A stretch of DNA of 64,000 nucleotides, from contig NZ_FMCW01000014.1 of assembly GCF_900091595.1 (NCBI RefSeq), forward strand, positions 124,001-188,000, in the 5' to 3' direction. This DNA is from Micromonospora haikouensis (lineage in GTDB: Bacteria > Actinomycetota > Actinomycetes > Mycobacteriales > Micromonosporaceae). Shown one piece after another: positions 38,318 to 46,886 of the stretch; positions within the stretch are counted from its first letter, which is position 1; each line of letters starts with the position of its first letter. The position numbers and the translations under genes were made by a program. The notes beneath the pieces were generated by a model. It saw nothing but the letters and a program-made list of their open reading frames with translations. It was not told the origin of the DNA and did not search any database.

Positions 38318-39250
38318 TCAGCGCAGCAGGCGCACCGCGCCCGGCACGGCGGTCACCGTCACCGGCAGGTCGAGGCACCGCTCCCCGTCGGCGTACGTGG
38401 TGATCCCCTCGGCGGCCAGCTCCACCGTGCGGGCCCGGTGGCTGCTCACCAGCGGGTGCCGCACGTGGGTGCCCCGGTAGATGCGCGGCTTCACCCGGAT
38501 CAGGGTGCGCCGGTCGAACCGGCCGCCGACCACCACGTCCAGCAGGCCGTCCGTCGGGTCCGCGTCGGGGCAGATCCGCATGCCGCCGCCGTAGCTGGCG
38601 CAGTTGCCGACCGCCACCAGCACCGCGTCGCACTCCAACGGCTCGCCGTCGAGCCGCAGGGTGTAGCGGCGCGGGCGCAGCCGGGCCAGCTCCACCAGGA
38701 TCGCCAGGTCGTAGCGGCGGGGGCCGCGCGGGCGGCGCATCCGGTTGGCCCGCTCGTTGACGATCGCGTCGAAGCCGGCGGCGAGCACCGCCCCGTACCA
38801 CCGGGTGTCGCCGCCGGGGCCGGTCAGCCGGGCCAGGTCCACCGGCCGGGTCCGGCCCTCGCGCAGCGCGGCGGCGACGGTCTCGACGGCGGCGAGCGGA
38901 TCGGCGGGGAAGCCGGTGTCGGCGGCGAAGTCGTTGCCGGTGCCGGCCGGCACCGCAGCGAACGGCACCCCCGTGCCGGCCACCGCCTGCAGGCCCCGGT
39001 GCACCGTGCCGTCGCCGCCGACGGTGACCAGGGCGGCGGCCCCGGCGGCGACGGCGGCCCGGCACGCCGCCTCGGCCTGCGCGCCCGTGCCCGCCTCCAG
39101 CAGCCGCACCGGACGGCCGGCCGTCGCCAGCCGGTCCAGCAGGCGCGGCAGCAGGCCCCGGTGCCGCCCGCGCCCGGCCGTGGGGTTGGCGAGCACGGCG
39201 ACGGGACCGTCGGGACGCGGCCCGGGGGCGGGGTGGTCGGCTGCGGTCAC
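38318..39250 (-). CDS. Diacylglycerol/lipid kinase family protein
   Basis: The protein has 310 residues. The nucleotide-binding motifs of the DgkB/YegS group are present: AVLANPTAGRGRHRG near the N-terminus, ALVTVGGDGTVHRGLQAV with the GGDGT box, and AVPAGTGNDFAADTG. The C-domain is beta-rich with VAVGNCASYGGGMRICPDAD and LDVVVGG, also typical. It phosphorylates a lipid such as diacylglycerol at the membrane face using ATP. GTG 39250 lies 7 nt after TACGGT (+ strand 39258-39263), a leaderless start. It is divergent from the exported-protein operon at 39414. Confidence 0.9.
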   Translation of the reverse strand: MTAADHPAPGPRPDGPVAVLANPTAGRGRHRGLLPRLLDRLATAGRPVRLLEAGTGAQAEAACRAAVAAGAAALVTVGGDGTVHRGLQAVAGTGVPFAAVPAGTGNDFAADTGFPADPLAAVETVAAALREGRTRPVDLARLTGPGGDTRWYGAVLAAGFDAIVNERANRMRRPRGPRRYDLAILVELARLRPRRYTLRLDGEPLECDAVLVAVGNCASYGGGMRICPDADPTDGLLDVVVGGRFDRRTLIRVKPRIYRGTHVRHPLVSSHRARTVELAAEGITTYADGERCLDLPVTVTAVPGAVRLLR

Positions 39251-39413
39251 GGCGAGCACCGTACCGCCCGCTCGCCCGCCCCGGCACCGGCCTGCCGGCC
39301 CGCCCGGAGCGGCCCTCGCGTCGGGCCGGCGGGAATCGTCGCCGAAGCAATCTGCCGCCGCGTTGAACGACCGGCGGGCCAACCCCGTACGTTCCGGTGA
39401 AGGGAGCTGCCCC

Positions 39414-40142
39414 ATGAAGCGCATGACCCCGCTGCTGACGCTGGTGACCGGAGCCGGAATGGCGGCCGTGCTGTTCGCGATGAGCGCGCAGGCGGCACCG
39501 ACGGCCGCACCGCCGAAGGTGGACGCCGCGCCCCCGGCCAGCGCCGCCGACGCGCCGCCGGCGCCGTCCGGGAGCCAACCGCCCGAGCTGTCCCCGGGTG
39601 CCTCGGCGCCCCCGGCGGCGGCCCCCGGCGCGACGGACGTCCCGGCCGCCGGGACGCCCGAACAGAAGGTGGACGCGAGCTGGACCGGCCGCCTGAACAA
39701 CGGCGCCACCATCGCCATCACCTCCCGCGACGGCGCCGCCGAGGCGTACGTCTGCGACGGCAAGGACATGGAGCTGTGGCTGCGCGGCACGGCCACCGAC
39801 GGCAAGCTCGCCCTCGACGGCAAGGACGCCACGCTCACCGGGACGTTCGACGGCTCCGAGGCGACCGGCAAGCTGACCATCGGCGGCGACACGACCACGT
39901 TCACCGCGAAGGCCACGGCGGGAACCGCCCCCGTGGTCTACCGGGCGACCCCGCAGCTGCGGGACGCCGGGGTCGACGGCGGCTGGATCCTGCGGCCCGA
40001 CGGCACCCAGATCGGCGTGCTCACCTGGAACGGCCGGCCGATCCCGGCGCCGCCGCTGGACCCCGCGTTCGGCACCACGATCGTCGAGGGGCTGACCGTC
40101 ACCGCCCGGCCGGTGATCCCCGCGCCGGAGCCCGGCCGGTGA
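39414..40142 (+). CDS. Exported protein of unknown function, first gene of a redox-like operon
   Basis: The protein has 242 residues. A Sec signal (MKRMTPLLTLVTGAGMAAVL, cleaved after AQA near 27) is followed by an Ala/Pro-rich disordered stretch to about residue 85. A compact beta-rich domain follows (SWTGRLNNGATIAITSRDG, AYVCDGKDMELWLRGTATDG, TGTFDGSEATGKLTIGG) with repeated Gly/Asp turns. One Cys is present in it. I recognise no named family. It overlaps the next gene by 4 nt (GTGA), and the third gene is a Rieske protein, so it may be an extracytoplasmic partner of that electron-transfer unit. ATG 39414 has AGGGAG upstream. Confidence 0.75.
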   Translation: MKRMTPLLTLVTGAGMAAVLFAMSAQAAPTAAPPKVDAAPPASAADAPPAPSGSQPPELSPGASAPPAAAPGATDVPAAGTPEQKVDASWTGRLNNGATIAITSRDGAAEAYVCDGKDMELWLRGTATDGKLALDGKDATLTGTFDGSEATGKLTIGGDTTTFTAKATAGTAPVVYRATPQLRDAGVDGGWILRPDGTQIGVLTWNGRPIPAPPLDPAFGTTIVEGLTVTARPVIPAPEPGR

Positions 40143-41191
40143 CCAGCGGCGACTGGCGCGCCGGCACGGACGTCGCCCCGGCCGGCGACGCCTGGGACAG
40201 CGGCACGAAGGCCGCGCCCCGCGTCGACTGGGACACCCCGCCCGAGGTCGACGTGTGGGGCGGCGACGCGGACAGCGCGCCCCGGGACGGCGCCTGGGAC
40301 GGCGGGAACGACGACGGCCCACGGGCCGGCGGGTGGATCGGCGACGCCGGCGACGCGCCCCGCGCCGGCAGGCCGGGCCGCGACGACGCCCCCCGCGCCG
40401 GGGCGTGGGACGCCGGCCCGGACACCGGGCCGGAGGTCGACGTGTGGGGCACCGGGACGGGTGCCCGCCCCGGTGGCGACCGGTGGGACGCCAGCCGCAA
40501 GAAGGTTCGGCCCGAGGTCGACACCTGGCGCGCCGGCCGCGACGGTGGGCCGGACGCCGACCGGTCCCGCGACGGCCGGGACCCCGGCGACGACGATCGG
40601 GGCCTGCGGGTGCTGCCCGATCCCGCCGCGTTCGCGGCGCGGCTCGCCGCCGAGACCGAACCGGCCCGCACTGCCTCGCTGCTGCTGCCGGTGCTCGCCG
40701 GCGCGGCGGTCGCCGTGGCCACCGGCGTCTACGCCAAACTGCACCAGCCCACCGGCATCGCCGTCAACGTCGCCGGCTTCACCGGGCCGATGCAGGTCAA
40801 GGTGTGGCTGGGCAGCGGCGCGATGGCGCTCGCCGTGGTGCAGGTGCTGTCGGCGCTGGCGATGTGGGGGCGGCTCGGCGGCTTCCGCCCGTCCTGGGCG
40901 GGCGTCGCCCACCGTTGGTCCGGCCGGGTGGCGTTCCTGCTCGCCGTGCCCGTGGCCGTGCACTGCCTGTACGCCCTCGGCTTCGCCTCCTACGACCTGC
41001 GCACCCTGGCGCACTCCCTGTTCGGCTGCTTCTTCTTCGGCATGTTCACCACGAAGATGCTGGCCCTGCCGAAGCCGGGACTGGCCGGCTGGGTCCTGCC
41101 CGTCACCGGCGGGGCGGTCTTCGTCGCCCTCACGGCGATCTGGCTGACCTCGTCGCTGTGGTACTTCACCACCTTCGGGATCACCCGGTGA
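40139..41191 (+). CDS. b561-like four-helix membrane protein with repetitive acidic N-terminal tail
   Basis: The protein has 350 residues. Residues 1-150 are hydrophilic, Gly/Asp/Pro rich and repetitive, with copies of PEVDVW, PEVDTW and PRAGAWD that place a Trp every 10-15 residues. Residues about 180-350 hold four to five transmembrane helices with His residues in GVAHRWSGRVAFLLAV, VAVHCLYALGF and LRTLAHSLFGCFFFG, an arrangement like heme-binding cytochrome b561 or ferric-reductase-like proteins; it resembles the DUF6529 group. Heme binding is inferred. It is translationally coupled to the exported protein before it (GTGA) and followed by the Rieske gene, suggesting electrons pass across the membrane through it. 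Confidence 0.72.
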   Translation: MTSGDWRAGTDVAPAGDAWDSGTKAAPRVDWDTPPEVDVWGGDADSAPRDGAWDGGNDDGPRAGGWIGDAGDAPRAGRPGRDDAPRAGAWDAGPDTGPEVDVWGTGTGARPGGDRWDASRKKVRPEVDTWRAGRDGGPDADRSRDGRDPGDDDRGLRVLPDPAAFAARLAAETEPARTASLLLPVLAGAAVAVATGVYAKLHQPTGIAVNVAGFTGPMQVKVWLGSGAMALAVVQVLSALAMWGRLGGFRPSWAGVAHRWSGRVAFLLAVPVAVHCLYALGFASYDLRTLAHSLFGCFFFGMFTTKMLALPKPGLAGWVLPVTGGAVFVALTAIWLTSSLWYFTTFGITR

Positions 41192-41280
41192 CGCCGCCCG
41201 CCGGCACCGACAGAGGGTCGTTCGTCGGCACCGCCAGCAGACCGCCGGTCGGCACCGAACGCAGCGAGGAGAGCAGCGCG

Positions 41281-41802
41281 ATGACCGACGAGTACCGGCC
41301 GTGCCCGTCCCGCCGGGCCGTCCTGTGCGCCACCGGCGCGGCGGGCGTCACCGCCCTGCTGACCGGCTGCCAGACCTACGGGGAGCCCGTCGCCGCCCCG
41401 GTGGCGGCCGACCCGCCCGGCGGCGACGCGCCGGCCAGCGGGGACCCGGTGGCCGAGCCCGCCGGCAGCGGCGACCCGGCCGACGCCGACGCCGATCCCC
41501 CCGCCGGTGGGCAGGCGGCGGCGCTGGCCGCCGTGGCCGACCTGCCCGTCGGCGGCGGTCGGATCCTCGCCGACCGGGGCGTGGTGCTGACCCGGCCGAC
41601 GCAGGAGACCGTCAAGGCGTACTCCGCCACCTGCACCCACGCCGGCTGCACCGTCACCCGCGTCGCCGACGGCACCATCGTCTGCGGCTGCCACAACAGC
41701 AGATTCGACATCGCCGACGGGTCGGTGCGCGGCGGGCCGGCCGGCTCGCCGCTGCCGCCGGTCGCGGTGTCGGTCCGCGACGGCCAGGTCCTGCTCGCCT
41801 GA
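41281..41802 (+). CDS. Rieske [2Fe-2S] protein, Tat-exported
   Basis: The protein has 173 residues. The N-terminus has a twin Arg followed by VLCATGAAGVTALLTGC, fitting a Tat signal with a possible lipid-anchored Cys. A disordered Pro/Ala/Asp linker covers about 35-85. The Rieske domain binds its cluster through CTHAGC and CGCHNSRFD (two Cys plus two His), then GSVRGGPAGSPLPPVAVSV. It carries single electrons on the outer side of the membrane, probably for the b561-like protein upstream. I chose ATG 41281, 8 nt after GAGGAGAG; GTG 41188 overlaps the previous gene but would put 31 residues before the signal. A strong terminator follows. Confidence 0.9.
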   Translation: MTDEYRPCPSRRAVLCATGAAGVTALLTGCQTYGEPVAAPVAADPPGGDAPASGDPVAEPAGSGDPADADADPPAGGQAAALAAVADLPVGGGRILADRGVVLTRPTQETVKAYSATCTHAGCTVTRVADGTIVCGCHNSRFDIADGSVRGGPAGSPLPPVAVSVRDGQVLLA

Positions 41803-41853
41803 CGGCGCCTCACGACGCCACTGCCGGCCCGACGGGTCGCACCCCCGGCACGA

Positions 41854-41889
41854 CGAAGGCCCGCCCCGAACTTCCGGGGCGGGCCTTCG
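41854..41889. terminator. Strong bidirectional terminator between the Rieske gene and tatC
   Basis: CGAAGGCCCGCCCCG (41854-41868) and CGGGGCGGGCCTTCG (41875-41889) form a perfect 15-bp stem with loop AACTTC between two convergent operons. Confidence 0.85.
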
Positions 41890-41903
41890 CGTCGTCAGCC
41901 TCG

Positions 41904-42857
41904 TCAGGTCATGTCGTCGTAGCGCCGGTCGATCGGCGCCGGCGCGGCCACCGGCTCCGGAGCCCCGATCGGGTCCGAGGCCTCGATTCGCTGGCTGGGC
42001 GGCACCCGGTCGTCATTGAGCTCCAACGGCGACACCTCGTCGTCGGCGATCCCCGCGTAGATCTCCTTGCCCCGCCCGCGCCGCTTGTCGTTGAGGAACG
42101 CGACACCCACGGCGACGAAGTAGAGCAGACACAGCGCCGCCGCCAGCAGGGTCATGCCGAACGGCCCCGGGTCGGGCGTGGCGATCGCGGCGAAGGCGAA
42201 CGAAATGAAGATCACCGCACGCCACCAGCTGAGCAGCCGCTTCGCGCTGGCCACCCCGGTGAAGTTGAGCATCAGCAGGATCAGCGGGAACTCGAACGCC
42301 ACCCCGAACAGCAGGATCATGTTGGTGACGAAGGAGATGTACCGGGTGACCTCAAGTTGGGTGGACAGGCCCGTGACGCCCGACTCCATCAGGAACGCCA
42401 GGCCCTTGTCCACCACCAGGAACGCCAGCAGCGCGCCGCCCGCGAACAGCGGCGCGGCGATGGAGACGAACACGTACGCCCACTTGCGCTCGTGCCGGTG
42501 CAGGCCGGGGGCGATGAACGCCCACAGTTGGTAGAGCCAGACGGGCGCGCCGATGATCAGGCCGATCCACAGCGCCAGCTTCAGCTTGAGGATGAAGCCG
42601 TCCGCCGGGGAGAGCTGAAGGAACTGCTGACACTCGCCGAGCGCGTCGGTGGCATCGGGCAGCCGGCAGTAGGGCTGCTTCAACAGCTGGAACGCCGGAT
42701 CGGCCAGCAGGAAACCGCCGATCAGGCCGACCACGATCGCCAGCGACGCCCGGAACAACCGGGAGCGCAGCTCACGGATGTGGTCCATGAGCGTCATGGA
42801 ACCGTCGGCGGCCTGCTCGAACTTGCTCGGTCCGCGTTTACGAAGGGCGAAGGCCAC
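41904..42857 (-). CDS. tatC: Sec-independent protein translocase TatC
   Basis: The protein has 317 residues with six transmembrane helices. TatC signatures are plain: MTLMDHIRELRSRLFRA at the cytoplasmic N-terminus (signal-peptide contact), LSPADGFILKLKLALWIGL, PVWLYQLWAFIAPGLHRHE and FGVAFEFPLILLMLNFTGV. TatC recognises twin-Arg signals and assembles with TatA; substrates within this window include the beta-lactamase-like, GH127-like and Rieske proteins. The last 60 residues are a polar tail with Pro/Ala/Asp. GTG 42857 follows the tatA stop by 18 nt. The pafB-pafC-tatA-tatC order is normal in actinobacteria. Confidence 0.97.
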   Translation of the reverse strand: MAFALRKRGPSKFEQAADGSMTLMDHIRELRSRLFRASLAIVVGLIGGFLLADPAFQLLKQPYCRLPDATDALGECQQFLQLSPADGFILKLKLALWIGLIIGAPVWLYQLWAFIAPGLHRHERKWAYVFVSIAAPLFAGGALLAFLVVDKGLAFLMESGVTGLSTQLEVTRYISFVTNMILLFGVAFEFPLILLMLNFTGVASAKRLLSWWRAVIFISFAFAAIATPDPGPFGMTLLAAALCLLYFVAVGVAFLNDKRRGRGKEIYAGIADDEVSPLELNDDRVPPSQRIEASDPIGAPEPVAAPAPIDRRYDDMT

Positions 42858-42875
42858 GGTGGTCGGGCCCCTCGG

Positions 42876-43205
42876 TCAGTGGTCGCGGACGCGCTGCACC
42901 GGGTCGATGACCGGCTGCTGCGGAGCCTGCGGCGGGGCGTACGGCTGCTGCTGCGTAAACGGCTGCGGCTGCGCGTACGACTGCTGGGGCTGCGCGGCGT
43001 TCGGCGGCAGCGGCTGGTAGCCGGCCTGGGCGTCGGCCTTCTCGGCCAGATCGCGGTCGTCGTCGTGCAGGCTCTTCGTCTCGGCCTTGATGATCCGCAG
43101 CGAACGGCCCAGCGAGCGGGCCGCGTCGGGAAGCCGCTTCGCGCCGAAGAGCAGGATCATCACGACCACGAGTACGGCGATGTGCCACGGCTTGAGGGCA
43201 CCCAT
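42876..43205 (-). CDS. tatA: Sec-independent protein translocase TatA
   Basis: The protein has 109 residues: a short N-terminal helix (MGALKPWHIAVLVVVMILLFG), the hinge and the amphipathic helix AKRLPDAARSLGRSLRIIK, then an unusually Gln/Pro-rich tail (residues 60-100) with QPQQSYAQPQPFTQQQPYAP. TatA oligomers form the pore through which folded proteins cross when TatC presents a substrate. ATG 43205 has CTGGAG about 7 nt upstream. It is co-transcribed with tatC. The 220-nt gap upstream (43206-43425) shows no gene or clear promoter motif beyond weak symmetry. Confidence 0.95.
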   Translation of the reverse strand: MGALKPWHIAVLVVVMILLFGAKRLPDAARSLGRSLRIIKAETKSLHDDDRDLAEKADAQAGYQPLPPNAAQPQQSYAQPQPFTQQQPYAPPQAPQQPVIDPVQRVRDH

Positions 43206-43425
43206 GGGAAGCTCCAGTCGCTCTGTGTCGTCGTGGGGGTGTTACCGGAGCCCATCGTACGTCCGTTGAGGGCCGTTGCCACCCGCCGGACGCTGGTGGT
43301 TTCGACCGGCTGGTGAAGTGTTGACCAACTCCGCGCGTCCCGTCAACCACCCGGACCCGGATCCCACCTGCGGATACCCGCCCCCGCGCCGGCCGCCGGG
43401 CGCACGCGCAGCGGCCCGGGTCGAT

Positions 43426-43674
43426 CTAGTGGCCGCGCTTCGCCTTGATCACGGCCAGGCGGCGCTGGGTGAGCTCCACCTGCCCCTGCATCGCCTCCGC
43501 GCGCTCCTGCAGCGCCTCGGCCGACACCCGCAGCGCCTCCGCCTCCGCCTGGCGGCCCTGCAACGCCATCGCCGCCCGCCGCAGCCGGGGCAGCCGGACC
43601 AGCACCGGCCGCACGGCCAGCGCCAGCACCACGAACGCGAACAGCACCACCGCGACCACGATCCACTTCACCAC
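43426..43674 (-). CDS. Small membrane-anchored coiled-coil protein
   Basis: The protein has 82 residues with one N-terminal helix (KWIVVAVVLFAFVVLALAV) and a cytoplasmic alpha-helical stretch rich in Ala/Gln/Glu (MALQGRQAEAEALRVSAEAL, QERAEAMQGQVELTQRRLAV) with heptad-like spacing, so a coiled coil is likely. Start GTG 43674 follows TAGGCT (+ strand 43682-43687) by 7 nt, a leaderless promoter that lies in the 3' end of pafC. Such small proteins are common beside pafBC and tatA in Micromonosporaceae as far as I recall; function is unknown. Confidence 0.75.
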   Translation of the reverse strand: MVKWIVVAVVLFAFVVLALAVRPVLVRLPRLRRAAMALQGRQAEAEALRVSAEALQERAEAMQGQVELTQRRLAVIKAKRGH

Positions 43675-43684
43675 GGCGGCCAGC

Positions 43685-44734
43685 CTACCGGGGCGACGCG
43701 GACCCCGCCGGGTCACCCGACGGCGCGCCGTCCGGGCTGGCGTACGCCTCCAGCGCCGCGACCGCCTGCGCCCGGACCTGATCGGCCAGCTCCGCCGGGG
43801 CGACCACGGCCACCCCGGGGCCCAGGCCCAGCACGAACCGGCGGGCCCAGCCCAGGTCGGTCACCCGCAGCGACACCAGCCACTGGTCGCCGTCGCCGCG
43901 CTCGACCCGCTCGCACGGATAGTATTCCGTGATCCACCGCTCGCCCCGACCGATCCGCAACGTGATCAACGGCAGGTCCGGCGACGGGCGGAACACCCCC
44001 TCGGTGAGGTCGTGCGGCCGGGCCTGCGGCGGCACCACCGCCGGCTCGTCCAGCTCGACGACCGCGTCGATCCGGTCGGCCCGGAACAGCCGGACCTCCT
44101 CCGCGCGGCGACACCACGCCTCCACGTACGCCCGGCCGCCCACCATCAGCATCCGCAGCGGGTCGATGACCCGCTCGGTCGTCTCGTCCCGGGCCGGCGT
44201 GTAGTAGGTGATCCGCAGCGCCCGGCCCCGCCCCACGGCGGCCCGCAGCTGCTCCACCCGCCGGCTGTCCGCCTGCAGGCGCACCTCCACCGGGGCGCCG
44301 ACCAGGTCACCCGCCGCATTCTCGATCTTCGCGAGGGCCCGCTCCACCGCCTCCCGGTTGGCCACCCCCGGCGTCTCGGCGAGCATCCGCAACGCCACCA
44401 CCAGCGCCAGCGCCTCGTCGGGGGTCAACCGCAGCGGCCGGTCGATCCCCGCGTCGTAGGTGATGGTCACCCGGTCACCGTCGAACGCCATGTCGATCAG
44501 GTCACCCGGGCCGTAACCGGGCAGCCCGCACACCCACAGCAGCTCCAGGTCCTCCCGCAGCTGCCGCTCGGTCACCCCCAGGTCACCGGCCGCCTCGGCG
44601 ATCTCGATCCCCGGCCGGGCTAGCAGATAGGGCACCAGGTTGAGCAGCCGGGCCAGCCGGTCGGCCGACGCCCGGTTGCCGCCGGCACGCGGGCCGGTCG
44701 GGCGGGCGGCCGGACGGGTCGCCGGGCGGGTCAT
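43685..44734 (-). CDS. pafC: WYL-domain transcriptional regulator PafC
   Basis: The protein has 349 residues. Residues 25-90 are a winged helix (LARLLNLVPYLLARPGIEI, DLGVTERQLREDLELLWVCG). The centre holds the WYL fold (ALRITYYTPARDETTERVIDP, VGGRAYVEAWCRRAEEVRLF) and the C-terminus the WCX domain. PafB and PafC form a heterodimeric activator of the RecA-independent DNA-damage response in mycobacteria; the genes travel with the proteasome locus. The start overlaps the pafB stop by 4 nt (ATGA), so the two are made together. Confidence 0.93.
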   Translation of the reverse strand: MTRPATRPAARPTGPRAGGNRASADRLARLLNLVPYLLARPGIEIAEAAGDLGVTERQLREDLELLWVCGLPGYGPGDLIDMAFDGDRVTITYDAGIDRPLRLTPDEALALVVALRMLAETPGVANREAVERALAKIENAAGDLVGAPVEVRLQADSRRVEQLRAAVGRGRALRITYYTPARDETTERVIDPLRMLMVGGRAYVEAWCRRAEEVRLFRADRIDAVVELDEPAVVPPQARPHDLTEGVFRPSPDLPLITLRIGRGERWITEYYPCERVERGDGDQWLVSLRVTDLGWARRFVLGLGPGVAVVAPAELADQVRAQAVAALEAYASPDGAPSGDPAGSASPR

Positions 44735-45729
44735 CGGGCACCTCCGGTCACGGTCAGCTCGTCGTGCCGGGCGGCGATCTCCTTGAGCCGCTGGATCACC
44801 GCCTCGCGCACCTCCGGCGGGTCGAGCACCCGCACGTCCGGGCCGTACCCCACCAACTTGGCGGCCAGGGACTCCGCGTCCGCGTACGGCAGGACCAGCC
44901 GGTCCCCCGCGGGCCCGGAACCGCTGTCGACCGCCCAGCGACGCAGCCCCGCCGCGCGGCCCGGACGGACCAGGACCGTCGCCCGGCCCGTGCGCTCCAC
45001 CGGCCCCGACCAGCGCGCCACGTGGCTGATCAGATCCAGCCCCGGCGGCGGCTCGAAGCCGCCCGGGGCGCCGGCCACCCGGACCGCGCCCACCACCCGC
45101 GACAGCCGGAAACAGCGGGTCGCCGCCCGGTCCAGGTCGTGCCCCACCACATACCACCGGCCCCGCCAGCAGACCACGCCCCACGGCTGCACGCGGCGGC
45201 GGGTCGGGTCGTCACGGTCGGGCGCCCGGTAGTCGAAGCTCACCTCGCGGCGGTCCCGCGCGGCGGCCGTCAACGGCGCGAACGCCGGATCGACCGTCAC
45301 CATCGGCTCCAGGCCCAGGGTCGCCTGCGGGTCCACATCCACCCCGGCGGCGCGCAGCTTCGCCAGCCCCGACGACGCGGCGGCCGCCAGCCCCGCGTGC
45401 TGCCACAACCGGGCGGCGATGCCGACCGCCGCGGCCTCGTCCGGCTCCAGCGGGATGTCCGGCAGCGCGTACTCCCGGTGGGCGATGCGGTAACCCGGCT
45501 CCGAGTCGAAGACGCTCGCCGTGCCCGTCTCCAGCGGCACCCCCAGCTCACGCAGCTCGGCCTTGTCCCGCTCGAACTTGCGCTGGAACGCTTCGTGATC
45601 CTTCGCGTCGTCCGGATCGTGCTCGTAACCGGGCACGGTCGCGGCGATCTGCGCGGCGGTCAGGAACCGTCGCGTCGACAACAGGCAGATCACCAGGTTG
45701 ACCAGGCGTTCGGTGCGGGTCCGCGACAC
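44731..45729 (-). CDS. pafB: WYL-domain transcriptional regulator PafB
   Basis: The protein has 332 residues with the same winged helix-WYL-WCX layout as PafC: RLVNLVICLLSTRRFLTAAQ, YEHDPDDAKDHEAFQRKFER with DKAELRELGVPLE, the WYL core EVSFDYRAPDRDDPTRRRVQ and PWGVVCWRGRWYVVGHD, and a C-terminal domain ending near the pafC overlap. As a PafBC heterodimer it activates DNA-repair promoters when single-stranded DNA or oligonucleotides bind the WYL domain. GTG 45729 follows TAGCGT (+ strand 45736-45741) by 6 nt: a leaderless start of a pafB-pafC transcript. Confidence 0.93.
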   Translation of the reverse strand: MSRTRTERLVNLVICLLSTRRFLTAAQIAATVPGYEHDPDDAKDHEAFQRKFERDKAELRELGVPLETGTASVFDSEPGYRIAHREYALPDIPLEPDEAAAVGIAARLWQHAGLAAAASSGLAKLRAAGVDVDPQATLGLEPMVTVDPAFAPLTAAARDRREVSFDYRAPDRDDPTRRRVQPWGVVCWRGRWYVVGHDLDRAATRCFRLSRVVGAVRVAGAPGGFEPPPGLDLISHVARWSGPVERTGRATVLVRPGRAAGLRRWAVDSGSGPAGDRLVLPYADAESLAAKLVGYGPDVRVLDPPEVREAVIQRLKEIAARHDELTVTGGAR

Positions 45730-45863
45730 GTGTGCACGCTAGCAGCCCGCGCCGCGCGGGCGTGCACCCAATCCGGGCGCGTCGCGGCAACGCCATAACA
45801 CTCACGCTGGGTGACCGCAACGGCACCGCTGCGGGCCCCGCCGGGCGGCCATAGGGTGGCCCC

Positions 45864-46841
45864 ATGCCCGAAGCGGACGTCAAGACCGAGAGCGTGGGCA
45901 CCGTCGTCGTGGCCGGCGCGGCCAACCTCGCCATCGCCGTGGCCAAGCTCGTCGCCGGGCTGATCTCCGGCTCCGCGGCGATGCTCTCCGAGGCCGCGCA
46001 CTCCGTCGCCGACACCACCACCGAGGCGCTGCTCTACCTCGCGCTGCGCCGCGGCGCACGGCCCGCCGACGTCCGCCACCCCTTCGGGTACGGCAAGGAG
46101 AGCTACGTCTGGGCGTTCCTCGCCGCGCTGTTCACCTTCGTCGCCGGGGCCGGCTTCGCCATCACCCACGGCGTCACCACCATCCTCGTGCACAAACACA
46201 GCGGCAACTACCTCGTCGCGTACGTCGTGCTGGCCGTGTCCTTCGCCGTCGAGTCGGTCTCCCTGGCCCGGGCGACCCGGCAGATCCGCGCCGAGTCACG
46301 CCGCTGGAACACCACGCCGCGGCGCTTCCTGCGACTCACCGCCGACACCACCGTCAAGGCCGTCTTCCTGGAGGACAGCGCCGCCCTGATCGGCCTGCTG
46401 CTCGCCGCCGTCGGCCTCGGCCTGTCCCACCTCACCGGCGACGAACTCTACGACGGCCTCGCCTCCATCGCCATCGGCCTGCTGCTGCTCGTCGTCGCGA
46501 TCACCCTCGCCAAGGCCAACATCTCGCTGCTCGTCGGGCGCTCCGTGCCCGAGCGGCTGCGCCACGAGATCGCGGCGGAACTCGACGGGCTGCCCGCCGT
46601 CGAACGCATCGACACGCTGCTCACCATGCAGCTCGGCCCCGAGGACATGCTGGTCGCCGCCAAGGTCGACTTCCGCGACGACGCCACCGGCGCCGACATC
46701 GAGGCCGCCGCCGACGAGGCCGAGCGCCGCCTCACCGCCCGCTACCCCGAGATCGGGTACGTCTTCCTCGACCCCACCCCGTCGCGCCCCGAGACCCGCA
46801 ACCGGCGCACCCGGCACATCCAGGACGAGCCGCCACGCTGA
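45864..46841 (+). CDS. Cation diffusion facilitator (metal efflux) transporter
   Basis: The protein has 325 residues with six transmembrane helices. CDF signatures: AKLVAGLISGSAAMLSEAAH, SVADTTTEALLYLALRR and RHPFGYGKESYVWAF (helix II with the His/Asp metal residues), LTADTTVKAVFLEDSAALIG (helix V with the DxxxD site). A cytoplasmic beta-alpha-beta domain follows (IDTLLTMQLGPEDMLVAAKV, FRDDATGADIEAAADEAERR). CDF proteins expel Zn, Co, Fe or Mn by proton exchange; which ion is unknown. Leaderless: TAGGGT (45852-45857), 6 nt before ATG. It is divergent from pafB. Confidence 0.93.
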   Translation: MPEADVKTESVGTVVVAGAANLAIAVAKLVAGLISGSAAMLSEAAHSVADTTTEALLYLALRRGARPADVRHPFGYGKESYVWAFLAALFTFVAGAGFAITHGVTTILVHKHSGNYLVAYVVLAVSFAVESVSLARATRQIRAESRRWNTTPRRFLRLTADTTVKAVFLEDSAALIGLLLAAVGLGLSHLTGDELYDGLASIAIGLLLLVVAITLAKANISLLVGRSVPERLRHEIAAELDGLPAVERIDTLLTMQLGPEDMLVAAKVDFRDDATGADIEAAADEAERRLTARYPEIGYVFLDPTPSRPETRNRRTRHIQDEPPR

Positions 46842-46886
46842 CCCCGCCGCCGTGCCCCGCGCCCGGCAACCGCTAGCGTGCACCGC

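Noticed and set aside
41188-41280. Earlier GTG start for the Rieske protein
   Set aside because: It would bury the twin-Arg signal behind 31 residues; ATG 41281 has a good ribosome site at 8 nt.
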